Part shown: positions 33,790 to 46,600 of the stretch, piece after piece
Layout: the number at the start of each line of letters is the position of its first letter
Numbering within the stretch: the first letter of the stretch is position 1
Assembly: GCA_030272585.1 (NCBI GenBank)
Contig: BSYQ01000004.1
Coordinates: 1,054,001 to 1,118,000, forward strand
Origin: Bryopsis sp. KO-2023
Lineage: Eukaryota; Chlorophyta; Ulvophyceae; Bryopsidales; Bryopsidaceae
Length of the DNA: 64,000 nt
Direction of reading: 5' to 3'
Position numbers and translations under genes: made by a program
The notes under the pieces: generated by a model
Seen by the model: the letters and a program-made list of their open reading frames with translations, nothing else
Told to the model about the DNA's origin: nothing
The model's database searches: none

Positions 33790-35341
33790 CTGATAAAACA
33801 AGACAAGCTCTCTAATTCATTGAGGGTACTGTTTTCAGAAAAAGGTTTCTAGGGGGATTTGTAGAAGGTGTGCGTCAGAGTGCAGTTGTGCGTAACCGTG
33901 GGTGGACAGCTTGGTATGATTTTGGCCTCATATCGCTTTCTGATATGATTTTATGATTTTTTTTTTTTTCTCTTTCTTTTCTTTCCTTTTTGTCTTTGTT
34001 CCAGCATCATAGAGGGTGATGGCTCTCTTTTGCTGTGGGTTGTAATTATGATTATGATTATGATTATGATATGATTTTAGAATCGAAAGAAAGCTGTAAT
34101 AAAACCTCATTAAGAGAGAGTTGTGCGTAAAAACAAACAAACAAACATAAATTACATTGTAAAAACAAAGAGTATTTGGTGCTAACCACCAATTCTTTAC
34201 ATCGATTCCTGTTTACGGATTCGAAAAATGATATACAGTAGATCTCTCATCTACATCTTTCAATCTCAGCCTGCAAGTTAAATAGGGTAGGTTTTTCTGG
34301 GTGGGCACTTTTTTCTTTCTGGTCCCTCCCTCTCTCCCTCTTTTTTCAGTTGTTCTAGTGCTCTCATAGAACACTAGCAGCCACACAACCGAAGATCTTA
34401 TGGCCTTATCGGTAGATCATGAATTATTATTATCATTCATTATACTGGCGTTTCGAAGTGCGCGGCCCCAACGCAAGCCTAACCGTAAGTCGTGTACGTT
34501 GAGCTGCCAGATACTGATTGAATATAGTCGTCAGCTATCGTTCTCAAAAAAGAATCGCCTTCGCACCTGGCAGTGCTTTCAACATCCTTCTGCGAACTCC
34601 TTCCACGATAGAACTCTGAGATGCTCTTTTGGAAACTTTGACTGGCAGGGGCGATAATTTCACACCCGTGGAATTTATTGCCCAAGTCGCATGACTAATA
34701 CATCCTCATCCGTTTTAGATTTTTTTAATCTCCTGGTCTGTTCTTAACCGTCGAAAGGGCGCTAAGAAACTGAATTGAAAACAAGCGTCGCCCTGCCCGA
34801 AACACACCGATGTATCTTGTGTTAAGAAACAGTGGATAATCACCAGTCTTTCTCAATGCAATAAACACTATTTTGTGATAGTGGTTGCAAGTTCTATTTT
34901 TACGATGCCATACTTACCAACACAATTAGTTGTAATTATTGAAATAGAACAAGATTAGACACAGAATCTAGATGGTGATCTTGTGCAACAATTCTTCCCA
35001 GGTCAGAGATAGAAATTACTGAAAAAAATACAAAAAGAAAACCAGCTAAGTCACCACCACCATAAATTGAACATTGGTGGATTCCAAGATAACCAAAAAA
35101 CCTTGCTCCAGCGACAACCCCTGAAAAAAAACTTTTAACCCATAGTTTAACAAATCCTTGCCTCTCAAAACTGAACTATTCATCTCAAAAAGTGCTCTAT
35201 TTTGTGCTCAAAAACAACGGTGAAGAAAACAAACAATAAAACCCTCTAACCAGTAGACCTGATTCTTGGATTTGTGTGAGTTGAACTGCATTCTAGTCTA
35301 ACCACACAGCTGATTCCTCCTTTCTGTTCCCTAGTTCAGAA
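33790..35341. other. upstream of USP copy A; start exon expected here, not found
   Basis: This aligns in parts with 47167-48161. A GATTAT tandem run lies near 34050, and 34640-34720 is conserved in both copies. No exon ending in phase 1 with a start codon could be fixed. Confidence 0.4.
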
Positions 35342-35570
35342 CTACCGCTTTCCAAAGACCTGTGAGTTTTTCTTCTCGCATCTGAGGGGGTTGTCTTTAG
35401 CACATGTCAAACGCTTTGCCCATTCCTTAGGTATTTCAGAGGACAGATTGTCGTTTCCACTCAAGTCGACCAGTTCGATATTAGTCAGCTTCCCCCAGCT
35501 TGCTGGAATGGTGCCCCTCAGATCGTTTTTGCTGAGGTCTAACACTCGCAAGCTGGACCAGCTTCCCCAC
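35342..35570 (-). pseudogene. orphan last exon of the LRR gene in copy A
   Basis: It is about 97 percent identical to 48162-48372 and encodes the same LRR (LRVLDLSKNDLRGTIPASWG). The acceptor is kept, but the first exon with signal peptide lies outside the duplicated block, and the stop codon of copy B is lost here, adding a few codons (QVFGKR). It is not a gene on its own. Confidence 0.75.
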
Positions 35571-35752
35571 CTGTGAAAAGCAAACGGTGTTCAGCTGTGA
35601 TGACAAGAAGAAATCGGATTTAACACAGCCAGTTGATGGCTGGCTGGCTGTTCATAAAAAAGAAATAGGACAGAAACCTACAAAGAAAAGAGAATAAAAA
35701 GTAAGAATATTAAAGAATTTAAAAGAGTGCCCATTTCACATAGGTGTGGAGA

Positions 35753-38100
35753 GGAAATATGAAAGAAGCTGTGTGGCTAGGGGGAGGCCCCAGGGGTGGT
35801 CGAGGGGGCGGTGGTGGAGGACCCATAGGAGGGGGTGGTTGCAATGCAGGAAGCCGCAATGCATTGTGTTGAAATCCCCAAGACATTGTTTCTTTTGCTG
35901 TGAACAAAATCTGGATCGTTGTGCACCACCGAGATATAGTCTTTGGGGTGGCAACTATGGACAGACGTATTTTCCTCATTAGGATTGGGGTGGTTCAAAT
36001 TTAAAAGGTGAATGCCTCAATGCATGTGAACTGTGAGCAGTGTTATGTGGTGGACCAACATACCCAGGGATGGGTATGCTATCGAAATTGAATAAACACA
36101 ACCTGAATAAAGAGATTTCCAGATATGAGACTTTTTAAGTAAAGCTTTTTCAATCAAGTTTTTTTTTGAAAACTCCTGGTAAGAATTTCAAAAAGCATGT
36201 ACCGTGCTCACAACACCACGAATCTCAATTCCAGTTGACACGAAACAGCCCCCAGTTTGATGCTCGGCTGGTCAATTCCCTGTACGATCTTGATGTCGTC
36301 CCCCAAGCAATAAGGCTTACTCGAGGAACGAAAGGGATATGACGTCCAGTGACGTCTTTACTCGCAACCGAGCATTCAAGGGAACGCTATATTTGTACCC
36401 AACATTGTGTTGGAGCGGAGCATTGGACGATGAAAACAAAAAAATCCAAGGAAGAATCCGCATCAACAATCACAAGAAATCTTAAAAAATCATAATCGAA
36501 ACGGGCTTGCCAAAAAGCTGTCGAATCAGTGATGGCTGAAAAATGATGGGACCTGGTAAAACAAACATGCAAACATGCATTATTTAAAAAGTAGGAGATG
36601 CCAGGTCTTGCAACCAAACAACAAAAAATAATTCTGGTTGAGGGTGCTTGTGTGGGGTTTTGTGTGCCAGTGGACTCAAAAATATGCTAATGAACAACCT
36701 CATCACATGATAATGATAATGATTACACTGTTGCCTGAGAAGCCTCATCAAATATGTTCGGAGCTGGCATGCAATTGATGTAATTTGATGTTTGTTTGGA
36801 TCCCTTCGGCCCTGATTAAACAGATCTGTTCTAGAACCTCCATTGATCAGTCGCCATTTGGTGTGTTTCACAAAAAAAGTCACCCTCACGAATCTTACGC
36901 TGTGTGACGCTTCGAAAATACATTCGGCCGACATACAAGAGCTGATGCGCAGTACACAGTTGGAAGCGTGGTGGTGTAAAAACAGTCATTGGATGATCAG
37001 CGCTTGCACGCATCGACAGAAAAGCATTCGCAGAGGAAAGCGTAATGAAGTCGGACAGAGTCAGAGAACTCTGTCAAGTTGAGAACTCAGAGCACACACA
37101 CACATACAAACAAACCAACACAGACACACACAAAAGCAAAGAGAAAGAAAAGAGTTTACAAAGAGCCTTTGTAAAAGACATTCTCTGGGAGGGGTCTCCC
37201 ACACGACAAACTATACCGTCTCCTACTGGAGTTTCACTTCCCTGGCCTGAGATTACCTATCCACAAAGAGCTATATCCCGTGTATCAAAGAGAATTCGTC
37301 CTTAATACTTCAACTCCCTGAGATAAGTGTCTCGGAAACGTGAGTTCCACTTTCGAACGGCTAACTGTAACAGTCGGAGATCCGGAGAGGAAAAACTGAT
37401 GTCCAAGGAACTAGAAACTCGTCCTCGAACTTGTCCCTCTTCACAGAAAAAGCTCCCCTTAAATACTCCAGTGCCAGGTCTACGATAGAACGTATGGGTT
37501 GGCAGGAGGACGACTGCCAGCGTCGAGTATCCCTCTCGCAACGCGACAGGGACTCAGTTATTCGCTAGAATAGTCTGGAGGGTTAATTCACTGGGGGCAG
37601 AGTGTACTTCCTCTTGTGGTGCACGTGTCGTGTTTCGCTGGCGTAAGAGTTTGCCTTGACTGCGTTTTAGCTGGCAGACTAGACTGAGCGAAGTTTAGTT
37701 CGCTGGAGAGTCTAGTCGGCCAGGTACTCTGCGCTGTCCATAGGTGACCGGCCAGTTGTCGACAACACCTCCAAGAGAGCGTACAAGCCACGGGGGCCAG
37801 TGTGTCAACCTTGTTCGAGAGTCAAACTCGAATACTCAGAGTAGAGTTCCACCATCAAGGTTTCAACCGGGCAATTACTGGAATTGCGGTATATGATTGA
37901 TCTTGAGGTGTATTATCCCAGAAATGTTCTGGAAATGTAATTGTAGAATCTCTGTACTTTGACTGGATTACATCTTGCACCGTCACACGCTGCAATGTGG
38001 TGGCAAAGATATTGACGTCTACGCTTTCTTGCACCTTTCTGACACGACTTTATATGGTCCCCAGCCGGTAATGATATGACTTCTTGGGCATCGAGAAGCA
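35753..38100. other. unique spacer between the duplication copies
   Basis: At 35768-35872 a plus-strand frame encodes L-G-G-G-P-R-G-G-R followed by a Gly run and GGGGCNAGSRNALC, then a stop; it may be an exon of a glycine-rich gene. A palindrome GACAGAGT/ACTCTGTC lies at about 37052-37073 beside CA-rich repeats. 37.3-37.9 kb has higher GC but no recognised feature. Confidence 0.4.
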
Positions 38101-38127
38101 CACGTGTTGCCCCTGCGGAGGATAAAA
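38101..38127 (+). promoter_or_regulatory. G-box and TATA-like box of the poly-Gly peptide gene
   Basis: CACGTG at 38101-38106 (a plant G-box core) is followed by GATAAAA at 38121-38127, about 85 bases before the start codon. The spacing suits a core promoter. It is placed by sequence only. Confidence 0.4.
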
Positions 38128-38209
38128 TGCGGAAGGACGATCGTTTCCACCAAAAAAAAGCGCACTCCTTCAGAACACTCGTTCAGAACACTTGCGATCT
38201 TATCTAAAC

Positions 38210-38767
38210 ATGCGTACATTTGCTGCGATCTTGCTGGTCGGCCTCGTGGCCGCTGCTGCTATGGCTGAAGCAGGTTGGTTGCATGTTGCCGACGCTTGCT
38301 TCTGGTTGCAGGAATGAATCTGGGTCTTGCTCCTTCGCAACCTAATTCGCGTGCTGTCTGGTTGTGAGATGCAGACGTCGATCCTTCTTTGTCTTCTGGA
38401 CGCCAGCTGGCTGGTTGTCGCTGGAGAGGTAAGTGTAAAGACAAATCGTAGATGCTATTGGCGCCGCGCTTTTGTCTTGCGATGATATCTTTTGTGGGAG
38501 CTGTGATTGACGGGAGCTCTGTGTTGATCTTTTGCAGATTGTGGTTGGAAGAATTACCAGTGCTGCACTTACGCATATTGGGACCGATGGTCTTGCCGCT
38601 GCAAGTGCCATCGAGGCTGCTATGGCGGCGGTGGAGGCGGCGGCGGTGGAGGCGGCGGCGGTGGTGGAGGTGGCGGGGGAGGAGGAGGTGGTGGTGGAGG
38701 AGGAGGTGGTGGAGGAGGAGGTGGCGGCGGCGGCGGCGGAGGAGGAGGTGGTGGCGGTGGCCGCTGA
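38210..38767 (+). CDS. secreted Cys-rich peptide with poly-glycine tail
   Basis: Two exons, 38210-38273 and 38538-38767, join in phase 1 across a 264-base GT-AG intron to give 97 residues. Exon 1 is almost exactly a signal peptide (MRTFAAILLVGLVAAAAM, then AEA). The mature peptide starts near D-C-G-W-K-N-Y-Q-C-C, has seven cysteines in about 28 residues (C-x6-C-C-x9-C-x-C-x-C-x3-C), several aromatic residues, then about 46 consecutive glycines and a final Arg before TGA. The tail uses all four Gly codons, so it is not a simple trinucleotide run. Such architecture suggests an extracellular or wall-associated glycine-rich protein, or a defensin-like peptide with a flexible tail. I cannot assign a family. 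The gene has its own promoter-like boxes and AATAAA. Confidence 0.75.
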
Positions 38768-38804
38768 TTCCTTGTCTATGTACGTTGAAATGGTAGCTGT
38801 TGGC

Positions 38805-38810
38805 AATAAA
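38805..38810 (+). terminator. polyadenylation signal of the poly-Gly peptide gene
   Basis: AATAAA lies 38 bases after the stop codon of the two-exon gene. Confidence 0.5.
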
Positions 38811-39929
38811 TCAATGTTTGGCAGTTATAAATAGTCTCCTGATTGACGAAATCGGTTGTGGAAATTTGCTGTCGTAGTGACGTGGTGTCTATGCTTGGCG
38901 ATATTGCAGATTGCCCTTGCTGGTTCTGATATTGCAGGTTGCCCTTGTTGGTTCTGAACGTCTTGTTCAGGAATCTTCTTTAGAAGAACGAGAGGGGTGT
39001 TCGTTTCGTGTGATTGAGTTCGTGTTTGGATGTATCCAGTAGGGTTTTATCCTTTTTCCTTTTAGGCAAGATCTCAAACAAATTTTGGTACTTGATATTT
39101 GATCCCTTTGCCAAGCTTTCGTCCCACAGAGCAGCAGTGGGTCTGTCTGCTTGACTTTTCCTAAAGATGGCATTGTGAACATTACTACATTAGGAATTAT
39201 ATGTAATCAATTGATTATCAGTCTTGCTGTATCGGATCTGGTTTTTGGTGATATTCTGAACGAATATCTTTGTGGGGAGGTCCAAAAAAACCCACAATTT
39301 TTTGGGGGTAGAAATGATCAATAAAAAAAAAAAATGATCTTGGCGAATTTTCTCTTATTCGCCAAGAGAAAATGATCCATACCTTTTCCGGTCAATTTCT
39401 TCCCTCTTCTTTTTTCATTTTTTCATTACCTCTGGCAGCATAGCAACATATTCTTGTTTCTAGGTCCTAGTTTTTCACCGCCTATATATAATATATATAT
39501 ATAACTTTACTGTCTTTAAAATGCAATAGGATTAGATCTTCCAAACAAGGCCACCCCAAGAAAGAGGAACACATTTGTTTATAATGATGACATCAGTAGG
39601 TGGAAAACTTTTCAGTTAGAATCTTATAATGGAATCAGGGCGTCCTAATTCAAAAAGCCTGGTGAAACAACATCCATTCTTTACAAGAGGTCAATTGTTG
39701 ATTCAATTGCAACACCTTCATTCCGATTTTGCTATTGGTGAGGGATTATGTTTAATAACATGCTACTTTTCCCATAAACAAACAGATCGCTTTACATATA
39801 CATATACTTTATATCACTTTGTGTATACGCATTTGTGAGGTTTCTTCAACCAAAACCCTATTCCAGAAAGTTTAATTCACCCCCTAATTCACCCCAAAAG
39901 CCCCTAAAATAGGCCCCCATAATGCTTTT

Positions 39930-40430
39930 CCCAACTCACACTTCACCACGCCACAAATGTCCTGATTCTTCTACACAATATTTGATTAGTCACTGGTGGC
40001 TTGCACTTGTCTTTTTTGAATCATGTCGCTGAGGTCAGTCATCACTGGATCCTTCACCAGCTCATGGAGCAACAGAAGTACTGAGGCATGCTCTCAAAAG
40101 AGAACCCCAAAATATCTTTTTGGATCAAGAACTCTGATTTTTTTTTCCTTCACTGTGACTTTCCTGTTGACCTACCAAACCCCCCTTAAAATACTTTGTC
40201 TCTGCATTGATACAAATATGGCGCATGTGGGAATCAGATGGCATTTTTCAATGCAAACTTTGCATTCCATACACCTCCAGAGAGGGTGCTATTCCGAGAG
40301 CGGAAGCCACACATCAAACCCGCATAGCCTGGAGTACACTTTGGGCGGCTCCTCCCTACAAGCAAAAAAGGGGGCCAACCCAAATCATTTTGGGAGCAAA
40401 AAAAACCAATCAGCGCGACAATTGGCACAA
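39930..40430 (-). pseudogene. decayed U-box end of the ARM/U-box copy B
   Basis: This is the counterpart of 24640-25130, with further losses. The short ARM-derived exon is recognisable at about 40330-40400 but not open. No functional U-box remains. Confidence 0.7.
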
Positions 40431-40529
40431 CATCATCTTAAGTGTTTTTTTAAGGTATTGGGTGTGTCCTCTTGTTTGTTCTTCCTGTTGATTGACAGCT
40501 ACCTTTCGGTCAGTCCCAGCCGTCACCAC

Positions 40530-41900
40530 TTGACTCTGGTTCGGATGATCCACGATTTCTCCTCTTCAACGTGTTGAGGTCCCAAATGATGCAACTATCA
40601 TCCGAGCTGCAGCTGACACATTCATCATCGGTGCTCTCTTTCATTTTTGTCGCAGTTCCCCGATGGTCTGTCATGGATGCCACCATGTGTTGATTGTCGA
40701 CACTCTCCAGACCCTGACCAATCCCTCTTCCCCATATGATCCTTTCCCCATAGGCCGCACTAGCTATTGATGTGACGGCTTTCAAAATGGGGGTTATGGA
40801 TTGGAGAAGGTGCTTCCTGTTCTGGGGGCCGAATGCATGAATCTTACCTGTTCCAAAAACAGTGTACCAAGAATCATCATTTTCTCTTTGGTTAGAATCA
40901 TTCCACTAAGATTTTAACATTAACAGGATTCTTAATGATTCCTAAGAGAGAGAGAAAGTTCGTGTTAATCCACGAGTTGCCATATTATTTTCACTGGTTC
41001 AGAAAATAGTTTTATTTTTTTGATTTTTATTTTTTTTGAAATTGTTGATAACATCATTTTCTCATCTGCAAGTGCATGTCACCACTCCATAGATCCTTTT
41101 GATCACCCCCTACCTACATGTCATCACTCGATCTCCTCAAAATCCTGTTCCCGTCGTGAGAGAACACCACCCAGTGGCATTCCAGATTGGGCACTTGAGG
41201 ATTTCAGCACTTCACGGCAAGAAGTTGCATGTCAGACTCTGATATCACTCATTCCTGCTGTGGCACAGACCTTGCTGTATTGATAAGGGAAAGGCAAGTC
41301 GTTGATCTTGCCGGAATGGGCACTCTGGAGAATCTCAGATGACATCCTGGAGAATCAAAATGCAGAAATTCAGCGGTCAAGCATGAAACACCCACAAAAA
41401 CCTCATGTGAATCTTTGATCATTTCAACCTGGAACAAGTGGGCTCATGTCACTCAGTTGCGCAAAGTGGATAGTCAGCATGAGGGTTTTCCTTGACATAT
41501 TATTTGACAAAGAGGAGGGGGAAGGTTTCACGGATGTTTCCCCTCGAGAAATGACTCACTGGTGCTGCCGAAGGTTCTTGATTCTGTGGATGTTGCACTT
41601 TTTTGTTCCAGCGAGCATGCACACCAAATTCTTCTGTTCGCGCTTGAAAAACCAAGGAAATGATGGCTCTTTCCACATTCATAAGTACACTAGCTTCTCG
41701 TATTCTCTGTGTGGCTTTTGCCTTTTGGCTTTTCTGGAGGTACTTTCAGAATTCAAATGTCGCCGTTCCCATCACCCACGAAGAGAGCCCCTGAGTCAGA
41801 CATGCAGGATGCAGTGATGCCCAAAGGAACTGGGCCCTTGGCCGGTCCAAGATTTTTGAACGATTCCATGTTGATGTCGACCTGTGGAGAAGAACATAAA
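40530..41900 (-). pseudogene. CFAP52: CFAP52/WDR16 pseudogene, copy B
   Basis: It has the same WD segments and order as copy A: LGITASCMSDSGALFVGDGN (about 41860), the K-I-N-D-L-A-F-P-Y-type exon (about 41310-41240), the D-G-N-R-I-L-type exon (about 41175), L-K-A-V-T-S-I-A (about 40780) and DECVSCSSDDSCIIWDLNTL (about 40625). It shares with copy A the TGA in place of the D-I-R-V-W-H tryptophan and the frameshift after R-E-V-L-K. Decay therefore began before the duplication. Confidence 0.8.
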
Positions 41901-42029
41901 TACATGGATAGATGGATGACCGGGTCTGTTAAAAAATATGTATTCCGTTCAAATAAATAGTGTTTTGTTTTTTTTACCTCAACATGATACATTCGAACAA
42001 GGGAAAAAAAAGAGTCGATGCTCTCCAGG

Positions 42030-43255
42030 ATTAACTGTTCAGGATAGACCGGTGTGCCAATGCTTCACGCGTCATCAAATTCCCCAAGATGCTGGCTATG
42101 CAATTTCGGTTCTCCAGGATTTCATCCAGGTTTTGGTCCATGTGCCGTCTTATCTGTGCTGGAGGACGCTCTTCCGGTGCATGGGTCGTCGAGTCTGGAT
42201 ACCAAATGATCCAAAAAAAAATTGAATCGACAAAGAGACAAAACAAAAAGCAAAAACCACACGGGCACAGCCGTGATTGGTTGCAGTTGCTTTGGTTTAT
42301 GATTTGTTTTCCCCTTCAGTTGCTGCTTTCTTGCATCTCTATTCCTTATCTGTTGATACATCTGCCTGTTGCTAAATGTAAACCCAACATTCATTCATTC
42401 ATATCTGCCTGAAAATGGTATGAAATCTACATCGAATTCAGCAGCGATTTCCCTTCTACCTTCAAGAGAACCCTCTTGAAAACACAAATTATAAAAAATG
42501 CAAGAAAATATGCTGTCAAGCATGGACTCCTGGCCATATCTCACCTGGACAACTGAACAATTGTAGTTCACAGAAGTTGTTCGAGACATGCAGCATCCAC
42601 ATTTTCGCCTCTGTTAGACCTGAATCCACTATGTCTGGCAGACAAGCCAAAGGATGGCCAACCGACACTCCCAAGATTTGAACCCGTTGAACAACATTCT
42701 GTTCACAGCAATGGATGCTGTTTCACTGGAGCGGAGGTCTTTCAAACTTGATAGGGTCCAGAGGTGATGATTTCATCCCGGTACGAAAAATCCTTTCTGG
42801 CAATGAGTGAGAGCCCCTTGGCAGTCGCTTGTCGAACTGTCTCCCAACCCAATTTAAGGGCACTCCTTGATTCCACACCGGCAGAGCCATCGTCCCAACA
42901 TGGATTTCCAGAAAGCAAGGGACAACCCCCAACATCGCCAGATGACCTCGCTTCAGAATTTCAATCAACAAATCTGTCCCATGCTCAGCATCGAAAGAAT
43001 CTCTCCAAACCAGGGCAGCGTCGAACAATGGTATCAAATCTTCGGGCACAGTCGCCTGCCATCAGCGCTTCTTGACCCCTTGAAAACGAGCCCCCAGTCT
43101 GTCTAGTTTTGCGGAAGGGAAAGAGCAAGAGACAAGAGACGAACACCCCGAAATCGAGACCAGCGACAAAAAGAGAGGTTCCTGATCGGTGAAGAATTTC
43201 AGTTTCGGGGATAAATCATCATATTTCCGACCGCACCAGACCGATAGTTGCATCC
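42030..43255 (-). pseudogene. decayed armadillo part of the ARM/U-box copy B
   Basis: LIPLFDAALVWRDSFDAEHG (about 43030) and NRNCIASILGNLMTREALAH (about 42120) match the intact gene's first and third exons. Relative to copy A a piece of about 220 bases near 43075 is missing. Several frame breaks make it non-functional. Confidence 0.75.
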
Positions 43256-43606
43256 AATGAGTCTTGTGTCTTCGCAGCTATTGTCACAACGGACGGCAAT
43301 CGACCAGCAGGAGTGGGAGCGGGGTATCCAGATTGCAATGATGATTGAAGTGACGACGGAACTAAGGGGGGGTGGGGGGACCTTGTATCATCAGCAAACA
43401 AGGAAGCTAATGAAAGAGTAATAAAGAAATGCACTCTCCATATACGATACACTTTAGCCAATCAGGTTTTTGAACAAACATTTGAGAAGTGGTACAAGGA
43501 CATCTATGCCAGTTCATATCTTCAGTTTCGAAAGAAAATTGTTGTCGATTGTGTTTTGTTGGTTAGCTTTTATAAGCTTTTCTTTTTTTATTCATACCTT
43601 TTTGCA

Positions 43607-46600
43607 CTAAAAGGTTCTCGACCTCCGCAACAAAAGTGCATACGGAGTCGATTCTGCTCGACATGGCTCGTCAATTCCTTCCACCCGCGAGTCATTGTAA
43701 TAGAACCTAAAGCATTAAAGAGGGTAACCATCAGAAAATATATATAAACAGGTCAGTAGGTCGATTATTGCCACGCGTGCATGAATAAAAACACCAATAA
43801 ATGCGGACGTGTATTGATTACCACTTCGTGGTTTGGGGGTTAAGGACCCGAGCGGTGTAATGGCCACCTCCAAGACCGCCATGATGGTCTATTACTCCAG
43901 CAAGATGAAAATATGCCTCTTGCACCCCCATCTGCAAAATTTGAAAGACGGCTTAGTCCTTTTCATTATTTTTTTTATTTCTCTTTTTTCCTTTTTTTTC
44001 GTCATATTGCAAACACCAAAAAGAAAACACACCTCACAACCAAAGTTGATCGGCTTTCCATGAAGTTGGATGGGATTCTTTTTCTTTTTAATCCCTCCTT
44101 TCATGGTGAATTGAAAGCGCTTGACGATGATCACAAGAACTTCCGGGAACTTTGTGATCGTAGTTCGTCGGTTGGCTTGGACATTTGTCATGCAAGCACC
44201 ACAAAACCATTCAACGCCCGTCTCGATCGTTCCACCGGCGCTTTTGGCGACACACTCCTTTGCACAACAAATAAAGTTTGGTTGGCTTTAATTGATCGAA
44301 TTCCGAATACAATTAGGAGAATAAAACCTTTTCGCATCGTTTGTTTTTTGCTTGCACCTCAATTGTGGCGGTTCCCTTTCTTGGAAGATCCACCTCCAGC
44401 TGAGTAGAGTCCTCGAAAATGTGCCTCTCGTTGCCACACGTCGGACACGACAGCTGCGTATGCGTCTCGATCTGAAAAATCTCATCGATGGGGCTCAAGG
44501 CACGAGACCCACCAGAGAATCCCTCCTACACGTAAGTTTGCACGCTTAGTCGCTAGTAGAATAATCATCCATCGTCGTTCAATATATCGTAGGAACGATT
44601 CATACCCGCAACATCGACAAAATCGATGCAAGGAACTCGGAGGCGTCCTCCTGTGTGCCCAACGCCCATCTGCTCTCCACGCGGCCCAACTCCTCGCGAA
44701 GACCCCCGAGGCTCAAAACAGCCTTGTGGGCCCCAGACCACATACGCTTCAGCGCAGTGCCAAGAGCCCACGCGACTCGGGACGATGCCTGGGGATCATT
44801 TGAGTACGTTAATTTTTGATTTTGTAACTAATTATGGTAGTATTCAAAAACTAGTCGTTAACGACTTACCCTCTCGCCGTGAAAAAGGGAAATGAGCTCG
44901 GGAACCCCCGCAAGGAGCTGGAAGACCGAACTCTGGTAACATGTGTTACCCAGGTTGGCCAAGCCTGACGTCCCACAGCCTGGTCCTAGCTCATAGGTGT
45001 TGTGTTTCACCTATGCGTAAAAGTAAATTCGAATGATCAGTAGGATTAAAGAGAAGTAATCCCGTTTTGAAAACAAAACCTAGCCATCGGCAACACGTGA
45101 AAATAATCCACAATGTAGTAGTGCATAAAACATGCACATTGAGTTTTGCTTTCCAATTTCACTTGCTTAGAAGACCGCAAGTAATGACGTCGTATTGCAG
45201 AGTGGAGTGGTGTTGTGTTGCAAATGATGTCTTGCACCACTGAATTTTGGATTGTAGGAAATTTTGTTGCTTTTTCCGAGTCGTGTTGTGGGGCTGAAAG
45301 ATCCGCAACACAAGATAAACATACAAACAATCGTTTTGGGGAAATGTGAATTTAAGGAAAGGAAAACAAATCAATCCTTGCGTAGCGGGAGCTTAACTTC
45401 AGAACACAATGATTCCTGATCAATAGTCTGACGTGGATCAAAATAAATCATTAGTCAGAACGAAGCTAGTTTTGCGTCCTTTCTGTGCGTTTTCGGTTTC
45501 AAAGCAGAAGAGAGCTGTGAGCCTGGATGTTGTTTGAGAATTTTCCAAAGAAAAAAAAAAGAAGAACGAGAACGAAATCCCGTTTGTCTGGAGTCTACGC
45601 CTGAATAACGATCGCAGAGGATCCTCGACAAAATTTCGAGAATGCTTTGTGACGTCCCAAAGTTCTTCCACTACACCTGCCTAAAATATAGTGGGGTCGA
45701 GTTGTCTGACTGACTAACTAACCCCTCCAATTGAAAAAACATGTTTTTATGATTTTCGATGCAAAAGCCAACGCACGGCGACCGGCTCTTTTTCTTTTTC
45801 AGGAGCCTTTGTTCTAAGCTCTTTTCTTGGCAAACGAGAGCGAGCCAAAAAGGTTTTGGAGTGTGGCGAACTATTCCGGTCTCCAGAATAACACGGGCGA
45901 GTTTTGCTGTCGCAACCTGATGCCCCTCAGCCACCAGCGGGTTGGGCAGCAAGGGGAAATGTGAGTGCTAGAAAGCGGTAGTTGGCGAGACCTTGGTTTT
46001 GTTTTTGATGTGTAGTGACGCGAGTCAGTTTGGTTGCTCGCAGTTGCCCCCGATCGAGAGAGTTGATAGCGAGGAGTTGTGTACCAGCGAGAAACGTTGA
46101 AACGGTTGCGGAGTTTGTTTGAGTGTTGCTATTGTTTATTCGAGGTTTTCACGACGTTTCGAGGGCATATTCATGCCCCTCATTATTCTCAGCATTCTCT
46201 GATGTGGATCAATATACACCTTTTTGGAAGCGTGTGCTGTCTGTGGCGACGCTTTACCATACCTGAGGCTGTCCTCTCTCTCCGTCTACTAATGGAAGAC
46301 ATTTGTGCCAACAACAATTTTCAACAGGGTTTTTTGGGTTTTTTTTTTAAGGTTAGATCACGTAGGCTCTCGAAGTTGCTGAAGTTGTTGAGGGAAGCGG
46401 TTGGTGGGTGTAGGGGTGGTTCATGAGAAAACGACGTCCAGGTTTTGGGATTGATAAAGAAATTGCTAGATGGGTGGTAGTTGGGCGCAGCATTTTGTTA
46501 AATTTGCCAAGAAAAGTTTTGTTTTCCTGAACTCTTGAAAATAATTTTTCTGTCTATCATCACGAGGAAACGTGTCGGTCGTTAGGGGTTACTGGGACGG

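Larger units (their letters stand above)
23990..35752. repeat. segmental duplication copy A
   Basis: It aligns with copy B (about 39250-48530) in the same order and orientation. Identity looks near 90 percent in the left part and about 98 percent over 34.8-35.7 kb against 47.6-48.5 kb. Copy A carries an extra insertion of about 1.36 kb (29223-30582) and a 68-base palindrome (32797-32864). The right boundary falls at about 35752, after the last LRR exon. Confidence 0.85.

Noticed and set aside
25985-41280. TGA at a conserved tryptophan in both CFAP52 copies as a sign of stop-codon recoding
   Set aside because: Intact genes nearby (poly-Gly peptide, MACPF, USP copy A) use TGA as their real stop, and the CFAP52 copies carry a frameshift as well. 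Shared pseudogene decay explains it better.
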